Positions 51,842-60,473 of a DNA stretch of 64,000 nucleotides are shown here, piece after piece. A program made the position numbers and the translations under genes. Source of the DNA: Desulforamulus ruminis DSM 2154 (GTDB lineage: Bacteria > Bacillota > Desulfotomaculia > Desulfotomaculales > Desulfotomaculaceae); contig NC_015589.1 in assembly GCF_000215085.1 (NCBI RefSeq), forward strand, positions 1,488,001 through 1,552,000, written 5' to 3'. Positions within the stretch are counted from its first letter, which is position 1. Each line of letters begins with the position of its first letter. The notes below the pieces were generated by a model. That model did no database searches. It worked only from the letters and a program-made list of their open reading frames with translations, and had not been told where the DNA came from.

Positions 51842-53015
51842 AGACTGGGGGCGCAAGCGCTTAACCCGGCTAAACAGTAAAAAAGGTCTTGGGCTGGCGT
51901 TGCTATCCGTGCTGATATTGGCCGGTGGATCGGCTTGGTGGCTCCAAAAGCAGGGAAATGATAAAAGCTCGGAAGTTCAGTACGAAGAGGTTAAGGTTCA
52001 AAAGGACGATATTATTGTGGGGTTAGATTCCGATGGAACGATTAATTTTTCTAAAGTGAATTTAAGATTTGATGTAAAAGGGACCATTGCTGAAATCCTT
52101 GTGGCGCAAGGCGATGAAGTGGAAAAAGGCCAGATTATTGCCAAGTTAGACGACCGGGATTATCAGGATCAATATCAGTTGGCTTTGGTAAAGCTGCAGG
52201 AAGCGGAAGAAGAGGAGGTAACCAGCCTTCTGGACAGTGAACTGGGGCTTAAGCAGACGGAGGCCGAGCTGGAAGAGCTAAGAGACCAGTATCAGGAGAT
52301 GGAAGCCATTACCGATGCCTTTTCAGCCAATGAGTTAAAAATGAAGAAAAAGGAACTGGACAGTAAAGAAACGGAATACCAAAACCTGCTGCAAAAGTAC
52401 GAACTGCTAAAGTCTCAGGGTTTAAGCCAGAATGAATTGGAAGCGAAAATGGCCAAAGAAGATTTGGAGGATACCATTTTATATGCACCGGTTTCGGGCA
52501 TTGTCTTAGACCTGGCCAATAAAGCAGGGGAAAGTCTTACGGATGAGGATGACTTTGCCACCATTCATGAAGAAAATAAGATCAACGCCCTGACTCAAGT
52601 TATTGAGTATGATATTGGTCAAATTAAAGTGGGACAAAAAGTCTATATTACGGCAGAAGCCCTGCCGGACCGGAAATTTAGCGGGGAAGTAAGCAAGATT
52701 AATGCTCTGCCCAGCGAAGATTCCAGCGGCCTGGTTAATTATGAAGTAGAAATCCGTATTAAGGATGCCCAATCCGAATTAAAGGATGGCATGACTTGTG
52801 CCGTTTCCTTTGTTCTCAAAGAAGTGAAGAATGCTTTCATCCTGCCTTATCAAGCCGTTAAAATGGTAAACGGCAAACAAGTGGTTACCGTGCTTGAGGA
52901 CCAGGGGGAAAGGGCTGAAAGGCAGATAAAGACCGGGTTTACCGATGGTGTCAATGTAGAAATTATAGAGGGTCTTCAGTTAAATGATCGGGTTGTTTAC
53001 GAAAAAAGCAGGTGA
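51828..53015 (+). CDS. HlyD/MacA-type efflux adaptor
   Basis: A 395-residue protein with one N-terminal membrane anchor (about residues 18-36). A biotinyl-lipoyl-like domain (GTIAEILVAQGDEVEKGQII) is split by a coiled-coil hairpin (about 125-205), then a beta-barrel region and membrane-proximal domain follow. GGGAGG stands before the ATG. It links the ABC exporter to the outside of the cell and the cell wall. Confidence 0.92.
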   Translation: MKVIRDWGRKRLTRLNSKKGLGLALLSVLILAGGSAWWLQKQGNDKSSEVQYEEVKVQKDDIIVGLDSDGTINFSKVNLRFDVKGTIAEILVAQGDEVEKGQIIAKLDDRDYQDQYQLALVKLQEAEEEEVTSLLDSELGLKQTEAELEELRDQYQEMEAITDAFSANELKMKKKELDSKETEYQNLLQKYELLKSQGLSQNELEAKMAKEDLEDTILYAPVSGIVLDLANKAGESLTDEDDFATIHEENKINALTQVIEYDIGQIKVGQKVYITAEALPDRKFSGEVSKINALPSEDSSGLVNYEVEIRIKDAQSELKDGMTCAVSFVLKEVKNAFILPYQAVKMVNGKQVVTVLEDQGERAERQIKTGFTDGVNVEIIEGLQLNDRVVYEKSR

Positions 53016-54208
53016 AAATCTTGAAGCTGAAACAATTACTAAAGCTCATTTTAATTAATATTACCCAGAATAAGGTTCGTACCTTTCTGACTACCCTGGG
53101 AGTGATTGTGGGTACCGCCACCATTTTTTTGGTCATTGCCATCGGGAAGGGTGGAGAAGCTCAGGTTAACGAACAGTACTCTAAGCTAAATGTAGGTACC
53201 ATCATGGTTATGCCGGCCATGCGGGGAAAAGTGGCGGACCCGTTAACCAAAAAAGACGCTCAATTGTTTTTAGAAAGTGAAAATATTGCCCAGGCCTTTC
53301 CGGTTTTAAGCGGCAGCGGAGATATTAACTATAATAACTTTTCAACCAACGCCAGTTATACGGCCATTCAACCGGAGTTCCAGGGAAATAATAATTTAAT
53401 TGTGCAGCAGGGCAGAGCCCTGGATGAAGAAGATGAAAACCAAGAAAATAAGTGTGCGGTTATCGGTGCGGGACTGGCGGATACGCTTACAGACGGCAAT
53501 CCTTCTGAAATCCTGGGTCAAAGCCTTCGTATCAATCAGAGGAAGTTTGAAGTTGTGGGCATCTACAATCGCATCGGAGATTCCGGCTCGGGCATGAGCT
53601 ATGATGATACGGCCTTTGTGCCCTATTCCGTGGGAGAAAAATATTTATTGGGCACCAGAGCCAACCCTACTATTACGGTGCTGGCCACCGATTTGGATAC
53701 AGTTCAGTTGGCCATCGAGGATATTACCGCCACCTTGAATGAAAACCACCGGGCCGGAGGAGCCGATCAATTTCGCATTATGGATGCAGGAAGCAGATTG
53801 GCTTCGGCACAGGAATCGGCCAAAACCATGTCGCTGCTTTTGCTGGCTGTGGCCGTGGTGGTGTTGATTGTAAGCGGAATTGGCATTATGAATGTTATGT
53901 TTGTAACCGTAAAGGAAAGAACCAAGGAAATTGGGACCCTGAAAGCCATTGGAGCGAAAAAACAGGAAGTATTAAATCAGTTCCTCATTGAGGCGGTGAT
54001 GATTAGTCTGGCAGGCGGAGTGATCGGTGTAATGGCTGGGTTCCTGACCCTGCCTGTATTGGCTCACTTTGAACTGGCGGCCCTTTCGTCCCTAAGCGGA
54101 GTTTTGTTAGGACTAACCTTTTCCGTAGTCACCGGTGTGTTTTTTGGATTCTATCCTGCCTGGAAAGCGGCTGATTTAAGTCCTCTGGAAGCCTTAAGAT
54201 ATGAATAA
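53012..54208 (+). CDS. MacB-type ABC transporter permease
   Basis: A 398-residue FtsX/MacB permease: membrane segment 1 near 22-42, a large external domain (about 45-270) and three C-terminal membrane segments (LLLLAVAVVVLIVSGIGIMNV and two more), ending YPAWKAADLSPLEALRYE. The GTG at 53012 overlaps the adaptor stop; TTG 53021 behind AGGTGA is an alternative start. It is the last gene of the efflux operon. Confidence 0.92.
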   Translation: MKILKLKQLLKLILINITQNKVRTFLTTLGVIVGTATIFLVIAIGKGGEAQVNEQYSKLNVGTIMVMPAMRGKVADPLTKKDAQLFLESENIAQAFPVLSGSGDINYNNFSTNASYTAIQPEFQGNNNLIVQQGRALDEEDENQENKCAVIGAGLADTLTDGNPSEILGQSLRINQRKFEVVGIYNRIGDSGSGMSYDDTAFVPYSVGEKYLLGTRANPTITVLATDLDTVQLAIEDITATLNENHRAGGADQFRIMDAGSRLASAQESAKTMSLLLLAVAVVVLIVSGIGIMNVMFVTVKERTKEIGTLKAIGAKKQEVLNQFLIEAVMISLAGGVIGVMAGFLTLPVLAHFELAALSSLSGVLLGLTFSVVTGVFFGFYPAWKAADLSPLEALRYE

Positions 54209-54341
54209 AAGATGAAACCTGTACGGTTTTTACTGGCGTAGGGACAGCCCTTTTATAATTTTATCCGCCACTTTTTTATCATCCCGTATAGTCAGGATAG
54301 ATAAAACTGTGTATACGCTTAGGATGCGTATTAGAAGCCCG

Positions 54342-54383
54342 GTCGCTGTGGAGGATCACTCCAGCAGCGACTTTCTTTTTTTG
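54342..54383 (+). terminator. rho-independent terminator downstream of the efflux operon
   Basis: GTCGCTG...GGAG pairs with CTCC...CAGCGAC (54342-54370), followed by TTTCTTTTTTT. It is 130 bp after the permease stop; a smaller hairpin (ATACGC/GCGTAT near 54313-54331) precedes it, so a leader element is also possible. The remaining bases to 54555 hold no other clear feature. Confidence 0.8.
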
Positions 54384-54555
54384 GTTCAGGCATCTTAATT
54401 GCATTAATTTTAAAATAAGACATTTAAAATTACATGCTAGCTTATATTTAATCCGTTTGTGGAGGAATGTGCGGTGTGACTGGTGAAACTTTGGTACAAT
54501 GCAAGGGATAAATTTTATCATCCAATAAAACATTTGGCGGATCGGAGGGACCGGG

Positions 54556-56400
54556 GTGAAAAAAATTGCCGTTGGTTTCAAACCGGCGGATTGCATAATT
54601 CAAATTGAAGCCGGCAAAACCATACTGGATGTTGCCCGGGAATTCGGATTAAGTGCTGTCAACCTAGCATCTCCTTGCGGAGGGCAGGGCCTTTGCGGCT
54701 GTTGCCGGGTGAAAGTAACAGGGGATCATTTCTCTCAGCGAACAAAAGCAGAAATAAAGTCACTTTTACCGGAGGAACTGGCCCAGGGCTATCGTTTGGC
54801 CTGCCAGGCTAGGGTTTGGGGACCCGGGGAGGTTGAAATATCCCCTCAAGCAGCCGGCGAAGTACAGTTCTTGGAAATCCAGGGGCTGATCCTTGCAGTG
54901 CAACCCAATCCACCCGTGGCAAGCTACACAATTGAACTGGAAAAGGGTTCTTGGCCATGTTCGCAGCTTGCCTGGCAAGAAATAAAGAATTGTTTAGCAA
55001 CGCAGTATGATTTGGGGCGGCTAAAAATTGATCCGGAATTGTATAGAGAAAAATGCCCTGTAAAATTAACAAAAGAAGCCGTGGTTACCGTTCGGGAGCG
55101 TGAAATTATAAACTGCTTTTTTGGCAGTTCGCCATCTCCGCCGGTTGGGTTGGCAGTGGACCTGGGAACCACAAAAATTGCAGGCTATCTGATCAATTTA
55201 GAATCAGGAGTTGTTCTGGCCGGCGGGACTATCGTCAATCCCCAAAGGGTCTACGGATATGATCTAATGTCTCGCCTCTCCTACGCACTGGAGAGTGAGG
55301 CCAAATACCGCCGACTCAACCGGGACGTGATTGATAGCATCAATCACCTGGCAGCGAATCTAGCAGGCCAGGCGGGATTAGGGGTAAAAGATATTGTCGA
55401 GGCCGTGGTTGCCGGCAACACAGCGATGCACCACCTGTTCCTGAGACTGCCGGTTGATCAGCTTTCCCGGGCCCCTTACCTGCCTGTGGTGACGACCTCT
55501 GTGGAGATAAAGGCGAGGGAAATCGGACTTGTTATTAGTCCCGGAGCTTACGTGTATGTCCTTCCGCCGGTTGCGGGTTTTGTCGGAGGAGACCATGTGG
55601 CAATGATTTTAGGGAGTCAGCTTGATCGGACCGATAAGGTGTCGCTGGGGTTGGATATAGGTACCAATACAGAAATTGTTCTATGTTACGGCGGGCGAAT
55701 GCGATCTTGCTCCTGCGCTTCCGGCCCGGCCTTTGAAGGAACTCATATCCGGCATGGGGTACAGGCCGTCCGGGGAGCGATTCGATCTGTACGCCTGGGC
55801 CGGGATGGCCTTGAAGCCCAGTTGGAAACAGTGGGGGATACGGCCCCGCTGGGTATTTGCGGTTCCGGAATATTGGATGCGGTAGCCGAATTATACCGTA
55901 CAGGCGTAATCACCCGGCAGGGTCGGTTGAACCGCAGTCATCCCCGGGTGCGGCTGTCCGAAATGGGGCTGCAATATACATTGGTACCGGCATCAAAAAG
56001 CGGCACAGGAAAAGAATTAGTGATCACTCAGCAGGATATCGAAGAGATCATGCTGGCCAAGGCTGCTATTGCCACAGGAATCCGGCTCATGTTGCAAGCG
56101 GTTGATCTTACTTGCAAAGATATACAAGAGGTGGTGGTGGCAGGGGCCTTTGGTACTCAGCTCAAAGTGACCAGTGCCATGGTTGTTGGCATGTTCCCCA
56201 ATTTATCCCAGGAACTCTTTCGTCAGGTGGGCAATGCAGCCGGTGCCGGGTCACAGGCCGTTTTAGTTTCTCTGGCCGAGCGGCGGCGGGCGGAGAAAAT
56301 TGCTGCCGTCATAGAACATCTGGAACTAAGCACCATGTCTTCTTTCCAGGAGGTCTATTTTTCCTCTCTCACCTTGCCGCCGCTGAGGAATGCAGAATGA
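54556..56400 (+). CDS. corrinoid-protein reductive activator (RACo-like, DUF4445)
   Basis: A 614-residue protein. The N-terminal ~85 residues form a plant-type [2Fe-2S] ferredoxin (SPCGGQGLCGCCRVKV plus a later Cys in YRLACQ). The ASKHA domain follows, with the nucleotide motifs AVDLGTTKIAGYL and GLDIGTNTEIVL and a conserved ASGPAFEGTHI block. RACo enzymes use ATP and an electron to return inactive Co(II) corrinoid to Co(I). GTG 54556 fits GGAGG at 54544-54548. It heads an operon with a corrinoid protein and two UroD-family proteins. Confidence 0.92.
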   Translation: MKKIAVGFKPADCIIQIEAGKTILDVAREFGLSAVNLASPCGGQGLCGCCRVKVTGDHFSQRTKAEIKSLLPEELAQGYRLACQARVWGPGEVEISPQAAGEVQFLEIQGLILAVQPNPPVASYTIELEKGSWPCSQLAWQEIKNCLATQYDLGRLKIDPELYREKCPVKLTKEAVVTVREREIINCFFGSSPSPPVGLAVDLGTTKIAGYLINLESGVVLAGGTIVNPQRVYGYDLMSRLSYALESEAKYRRLNRDVIDSINHLAANLAGQAGLGVKDIVEAVVAGNTAMHHLFLRLPVDQLSRAPYLPVVTTSVEIKAREIGLVISPGAYVYVLPPVAGFVGGDHVAMILGSQLDRTDKVSLGLDIGTNTEIVLCYGGRMRSCSCASGPAFEGTHIRHGVQAVRGAIRSVRLGRDGLEAQLETVGDTAPLGICGSGILDAVAELYRTGVITRQGRLNRSHPRVRLSEMGLQYTLVPASKSGTGKELVITQQDIEEIMLAKAAIATGIRLMLQAVDLTCKDIQEVVVAGAFGTQLKVTSAMVVGMFPNLSQELFRQVGNAAGAGSQAVLVSLAERRRAEKIAAVIEHLELSTMSSFQEVYFSSLTLPPLRNAE

Positions 56401-57299
56401 CAAAAGCGGAAAGGGTTTATCATGCCATTGGCCGCAGGGGGGTAGACAAGGTACCCAAAGGGGAATGGCACCTATCCAAGGGACTGATTGCCGGTATTCT
56501 AGGCAAAAAAGGTGCCCTGGGATGGGAGGAGGAAGCCGCCGTAAGGGAGTTTTTAGGGATGGATCTGGTGGCTTTGGGGACAGACGCCGACGTGAATGGC
56601 TCCGGGCCGGATGATCACCGTTTCCGCTGCTGGCGGACAGAAACGGATTTTTTTATATTTGCGGTCATTGACGGTCCATTCCAGGGGGCGGCACGGCAGG
56701 TGGGCATTGTCGATTTCCTCCTGAGGCTGGATCGCCGGGATGGAAGGATGAAAGAACTGGCTGCTAAACAGGCTGAGAGGAACCTGGAAACCGCCCGGCG
56801 CTGCCTAAGAAGCGGCGCTCACGGAATACTGCTGGCCGATGACGTTGCCTATACCGACGGTCTTTTCGTTCAATATCCGCTATTGCGGGACATTTTTGTT
56901 CCTTTATGGAAATACCAGGTCAGCGCATTAAAAAGTGAGAAAGTACCTGTCTTTTTTCATTCGGACGGCAACATTAACAGTCTGCTGCCGGATTTGATTA
57001 CAGCCGGATTTACCGGCCTTCATGCTTTAGAGTCCACTGCCGGTATGGATATAGCACGGGTTAAAAAAGTCTACGGGTCGGACCTCTGCCTTATGGGCAA
57101 TATGGATCTGGGCTTTTTAGTAAAGGCCACTGAACAGGAAATTACAACGGAAGTAAAAAAGCTGATGAAGGTGGCGGCACCGGGGGGCGGGTTCATTTTT
57201 TCTACCAGTTGCGGCTGCCTGGGGGATGATGTCCCCCCGGCCAAGGTGATTGCTCTGTATCGGTGTGCCGAAAGGTATGGCGTTTATGCAAAGTCTTAA
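56397..57299 (+). CDS. uroporphyrinogen decarboxylase-family protein (methyltransferase-like) 1
   Basis: About 300 residues of the UroD/MtaA fold, beginning MTKAERVYHAIGRRGVDKVP. Where MtaA-type enzymes have the zinc motif His-x-Cys-Gly-Asn, this protein has FFHSDGN, keeping His but with Asp for Cys. A late cysteine is kept in STSCGC. The ATG overlaps the RACo stop. In a corrinoid operon it should transfer a methyl group to or from the corrinoid protein. Which substrate it uses is unknown. Confidence 0.85.
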   Translation: MTKAERVYHAIGRRGVDKVPKGEWHLSKGLIAGILGKKGALGWEEEAAVREFLGMDLVALGTDADVNGSGPDDHRFRCWRTETDFFIFAVIDGPFQGAARQVGIVDFLLRLDRRDGRMKELAAKQAERNLETARRCLRSGAHGILLADDVAYTDGLFVQYPLLRDIFVPLWKYQVSALKSEKVPVFFHSDGNINSLLPDLITAGFTGLHALESTAGMDIARVKKVYGSDLCLMGNMDLGFLVKATEQEITTEVKKLMKVAAPGGGFIFSTSCGCLGDDVPPAKVIALYRCAERYGVYAKS

Positions 57300-57448
57300 T
57301 GTCTCTAAAATCAGGGGATTTTCGAAGGAGGAAGAAGGATAAATATCAAGAATTTAGTTTCAAATTCCAAGTAGCTAATTTCCTTATCCTATAGAAAAAA
57401 TTAAATCCACTTCCGGGCAAAACTTGCAGAAGGGGGGGCCCAGGAGAC

Positions 57449-58111
57449 TTGACGGAAAAGATTCCCAACACAAGGGAGTTAGTAGTCGCAATCACAGAGG
57501 GCAATAACTTGGAGGCTGTGGCCTTAGCCCGGCGGCTTCTGGACCATGGGCTTGATCTGGAAACCGTAGTGGAGGAGGGACTGACCAAGGCCCTTGAATC
57601 ACTTAGCGATAAATGCGGCAACGACCAATTTAGTTTATTGGAAATATTGCTGGCTGGACGGGCTATGATGGATGTAATGGAGCAGGTTGTCAGTAAGCAT
57701 GTTTGTTTTTCAACTCTGGCCATGGGCAAAGAGCAGCCTGTTTTTGTTATAGGTACCATTAAGGGAGATATGCATGATTTGGGAAAAAATATTGTCAGCA
57801 TGATGTTAAAAGTAGCGGGCTACCGAGTCATTGATTTGGGTAAAGATGTGGAACCGGCAAAATTTATAGAAACAGCAGCCGCAGAACAGGCGCGATACAT
57901 TGGTATCAGCAGTCTGATAACCACCACCATACCCTATGTAAAAGAAGTAAAGCATCTAGCTGTGCAGGAGGGCATGTCGGATGTAAAGGTGCTGGCCGGC
58001 GGTGCTGCTTTGCGTCAGGCGGAACCCGAACAGTTGAATGTGGATTTTGTGGCCCAGAATGTTTTTCATCTGTTAGGGTACTTAAAAGAAGAGGATGAAG
58101 CAAAAAGATGA
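57449..58111 (+). CDS. methyltransferase corrinoid protein (MtaC-like)
   Basis: A 220-residue protein: a helical cap (residues ~1-90) and a cobalamin-binding Rossmann domain with the base-off motif GDMHDLGKNI, SSL in GISSLITTT and GG in VLAGGAALR. The His in DxHxxG is the lower cobalt ligand. It carries the methyl group between the two methyltransferases and is reactivated by the RACo protein. TTG 57449 is the best start, ten bases behind AGGGGGG. A 149-bp gap precedes it. Confidence 0.92.
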   Translation: MTEKIPNTRELVVAITEGNNLEAVALARRLLDHGLDLETVVEEGLTKALESLSDKCGNDQFSLLEILLAGRAMMDVMEQVVSKHVCFSTLAMGKEQPVFVIGTIKGDMHDLGKNIVSMMLKVAGYRVIDLGKDVEPAKFIETAAAEQARYIGISSLITTTIPYVKEVKHLAVQEGMSDVKVLAGGAALRQAEPEQLNVDFVAQNVFHLLGYLKEEDEAKR

Positions 58112-59142
58112 AAATGAATTCTCTGGAAAGGTTCACCGAAACTCTCCGGTGGCAGCCAACAGACCGCTGTTGCTGCCTGCCTTTGGTTTTTGGCTATGCA
58201 GCCAATATCGCAGAGATTGAAATAAAAGATGCGATTTCGGACACAGAGGCTTTGGTATCTTCCCAGCTTTTGGCTCAGCGGCTTTTTGGATACGATGCAG
58301 TCTATGTTTATGGCGGCAACGCGGTAGAAATAGAGAGCCTGGGAATACCCCTTGTGTTTCCGGACGGGGATTACCCTTATCCGGACCCCCGGTACGATTT
58401 GAAAAACCCGGATGAACTGCTGGCGAAGCCCCTCCCCGATCCTGTCAGCCACGGCAGGATACCCAAGCTGCTCAGTGCAGCAGGGAAGTTGCGGCAGGAG
58501 GTTGACGGCAGCGTGCCGGTGGTGGGTGTCATTGCCGGACCGTTCACCATCGCGGCTCAGGTTCTGGGCCTGGAGAAACTGCTGCTTTTACTGGTGGATG
58601 ATCCTGATAAAATTCAAAAACTTTTACATAATGTGTCCATATTGTCCCAAAACTTTGCCCTGGCCCTGTTAACGGCAGGAGCGCAGGTTATCATGATCAT
58701 GGACCCTGTATCCTCTCAAAGTATTATCACACCGGGTATCTTCCGGAACTTCTCATTTCCTTTGCTCAGGGGGATTTTTAAAGGCTGCCGGAGGGCCGGG
58801 GCTCTGGCCTGTTGGTTGGCTATTACCGGGAGAACCGATGGTTTTTTCAAGTTATATCCTGATACCGGCGCAGATCTGGTTACCCTGGACTATGAAGTAT
58901 CTATGGAGAGAGCCTTTTCTTTGCTGCCCCGCTTGGTGATACAAGGAAACATCAGACCTTTTGACTTTGTGGAACGCGGTCCCGGGGAAATAAGAAGAGA
59001 ATGTCTGGATTTGCTCCAACTGGCCCAGGCACGGCCCGGATATATTTTGGGCACCGGCTGTGAACTGCCGCTCAACAGTAAGCAGGAGAATTTAGAGGCC
59101 ATGATGGACGTTCTTTCGTTGCCGTTCCAAGGGAAGGGGTGA
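58108..59142 (+). CDS. uroporphyrinogen decarboxylase-family protein (methyltransferase-like) 2
   Basis: A 344-residue UroD/MtaA-fold protein. The region matching the MtaA zinc motif reads LAITGRTD, so both His and Cys of His-x-Cys are missing; the late Cys is kept in LGTGCELP. It overlaps the corrinoid gene by 4 bases. It is probably the partner methyltransferase that binds a different acceptor or donor, for example tetrahydrofolate or a methylated substrate. Confidence 0.85.
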   Translation: MKMNSLERFTETLRWQPTDRCCCLPLVFGYAANIAEIEIKDAISDTEALVSSQLLAQRLFGYDAVYVYGGNAVEIESLGIPLVFPDGDYPYPDPRYDLKNPDELLAKPLPDPVSHGRIPKLLSAAGKLRQEVDGSVPVVGVIAGPFTIAAQVLGLEKLLLLLVDDPDKIQKLLHNVSILSQNFALALLTAGAQVIMIMDPVSSQSIITPGIFRNFSFPLLRGIFKGCRRAGALACWLAITGRTDGFFKLYPDTGADLVTLDYEVSMERAFSLLPRLVIQGNIRPFDFVERGPGEIRRECLDLLQLAQARPGYILGTGCELPLNSKQENLEAMMDVLSLPFQGKG

Positions 59143-59147
59143 GAGCG

Positions 59148-60473
59148 TTGCCCCAAACTAAAAAAGCTCAAATGGCAGCCCTAATTAAAATTAATAATAT
59201 AACCGGCTACCTGCCCTTGAATTTACAGGAGGTGCTGCGGACCGTCGGGAAGGAAATGGAGGGGCTTTTTCAACCGTACAAAGCTTATTTCCACCTGGAC
59301 TGTGCGGAACTCAGTCTGAATCAGACAGGGAACGGTTTTGAAGATAATATAAGCTATCATCATTCAGACATAAGAGAAAACTGCAGGGCCATTAAGGAAC
59401 AGTTGCCGGTGATTGTTTATGATTCCCAAAGGGAAAACTGCGGGGTTTGCAAGCATACGGACCAGCATCAGTCACATATTTGTGTTCCATTGGTTTCCGG
59501 TTTTCAGGTATTTGGCACCCTTTCACTTAAAAGCTGCACAAGGATCGAGCTGGAAAGGGAGCAGTTGGAATTATTACTGGCGATTACCAATCAAACTACG
59601 GCCACCATTCAGCGGGCCAGATTATTCAACCGGTTGGAACAGGAAAAAGAGATGCTGGAAAAGGCGAACAGGGACAATGAAATTTTAAATCAGAACTTGA
59701 AAAATACCATCCGTCAATTAAAAGCAGCACAGCACCAATTGATTCTTTCCGAGCGTTTAGCCGCGGCCGGACATCTGGCGGCCAATTTTGCCCATGAAAT
59801 CAACAACCCTACGGGAAATATTCTTTCACGCCTGGAATGCCTGGAATTAGAGGCGGAGGAAAACCCACTGCCGGAGACACTGCGCAGGGATCTGGCGATT
59901 ATAAAAAAACACGTCAACCGCATTGCCAAAATTACCCATGGACTGTTGGTTTTCTCCAGGCAGTCACTGCAGCAGGTGGTCCCTGTTCGAATCAATGAAT
60001 TAATTTTAGAAACGGTGGATTGGCTGGAGCAGCAGTTCTCCCGTAAAAATATATGTTTTACCGTGCAGTTGGGGGATTTGCCTCCCATCAAAGGCAATCA
60101 GGAACAACTGCATCAGGTTTTGGTCAATCTATTGACTAACGCTCGGGATGCCATGCCGAAGGGCGGCGTTATTAAAATTATCACTACCGTCAATACCGAA
60201 AAAAAAGAATTGGTAATTGATATATGTGACAGGGGAAGCGGTATTTCAGCCCGGCACATGGATAAAATATTTGATCCTTTTTTTACCACCAAAGAGGCGG
60301 GTAAAGGGACCGGGCTGGGGTTATCCATTAGTTACAGCATTGTACAGGAACACGGCGGGCGTATTGAAGCAGAAAGTGTAGAAGGAGTTGGGACAACTTT
60401 TTCAATCAAGCTACCGCTGAGTGATGAAGGGGATCTAAACGATGTCAGGAAAAAGACGGATTTTAATCATTGA
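59148..60473 (+). CDS. soluble sensor histidine kinase with GAF-like domain
   Basis: About 441 residues with no membrane segment. An N-terminal GAF-like domain (about 25-165, counted from GTG 59139) holds a cluster C101, C104, H106, H110, H113, C115. A coiled linker leads to the H-box (NFAHEINNPTGNI), N-box (NLLTNARDAM), and G-box (GTGLGLSISYS). TTG 59148 behind AAGGGG is a likely start, GTG 59139 the longer option. It phosphorylates the NtrC-type regulator encoded next and probably senses a cytoplasmic redox or cofactor state. Confidence 0.88.
   Translation: MPQTKKAQMAALIKINNITGYLPLNLQEVLRTVGKEMEGLFQPYKAYFHLDCAELSLNQTGNGFEDNISYHHSDIRENCRAIKEQLPVIVYDSQRENCGVCKHTDQHQSHICVPLVSGFQVFGTLSLKSCTRIELEREQLELLLAITNQTTATIQRARLFNRLEQEKEMLEKANRDNEILNQNLKNTIRQLKAAQHQLILSERLAAAGHLAANFAHEINNPTGNILSRLECLELEAEENPLPETLRRDLAIIKKHVNRIAKITHGLLVFSRQSLQQVVPVRINELILETVDWLEQQFSRKNICFTVQLGDLPPIKGNQEQLHQVLVNLLTNARDAMPKGGVIKIITTVNTEKKELVIDICDRGSGISARHMDKIFDPFFTTKEAGKGTGLGLSISYSIVQEHGGRIEAESVEGVGTTFSIKLPLSDEGDLNDVRKKTDFNH

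Noticed and set aside
54230-54260. TGGCGTAGGGACAGC upstream of the RACo gene as a sigma54 promoter
   Set aside because: GG-GC spacing is right but the -12 part is ACAGC instead of TTGC, and a terminator lies between it and the gene.
54270-54383. Riboswitch in the gap before the RACo gene
   Set aside because: There is a hairpin and a terminator, but I could not match the sequence to cobalamin or any other known riboswitch core.
57413-57433. Possible sigma54 promoter before the corrinoid-protein gene (CGGGCAAAACTTGCAG)
   Set aside because: The distance between GG and GC is nine bases, not the ten that sigma54 promoters need, and the site is inside an operon.
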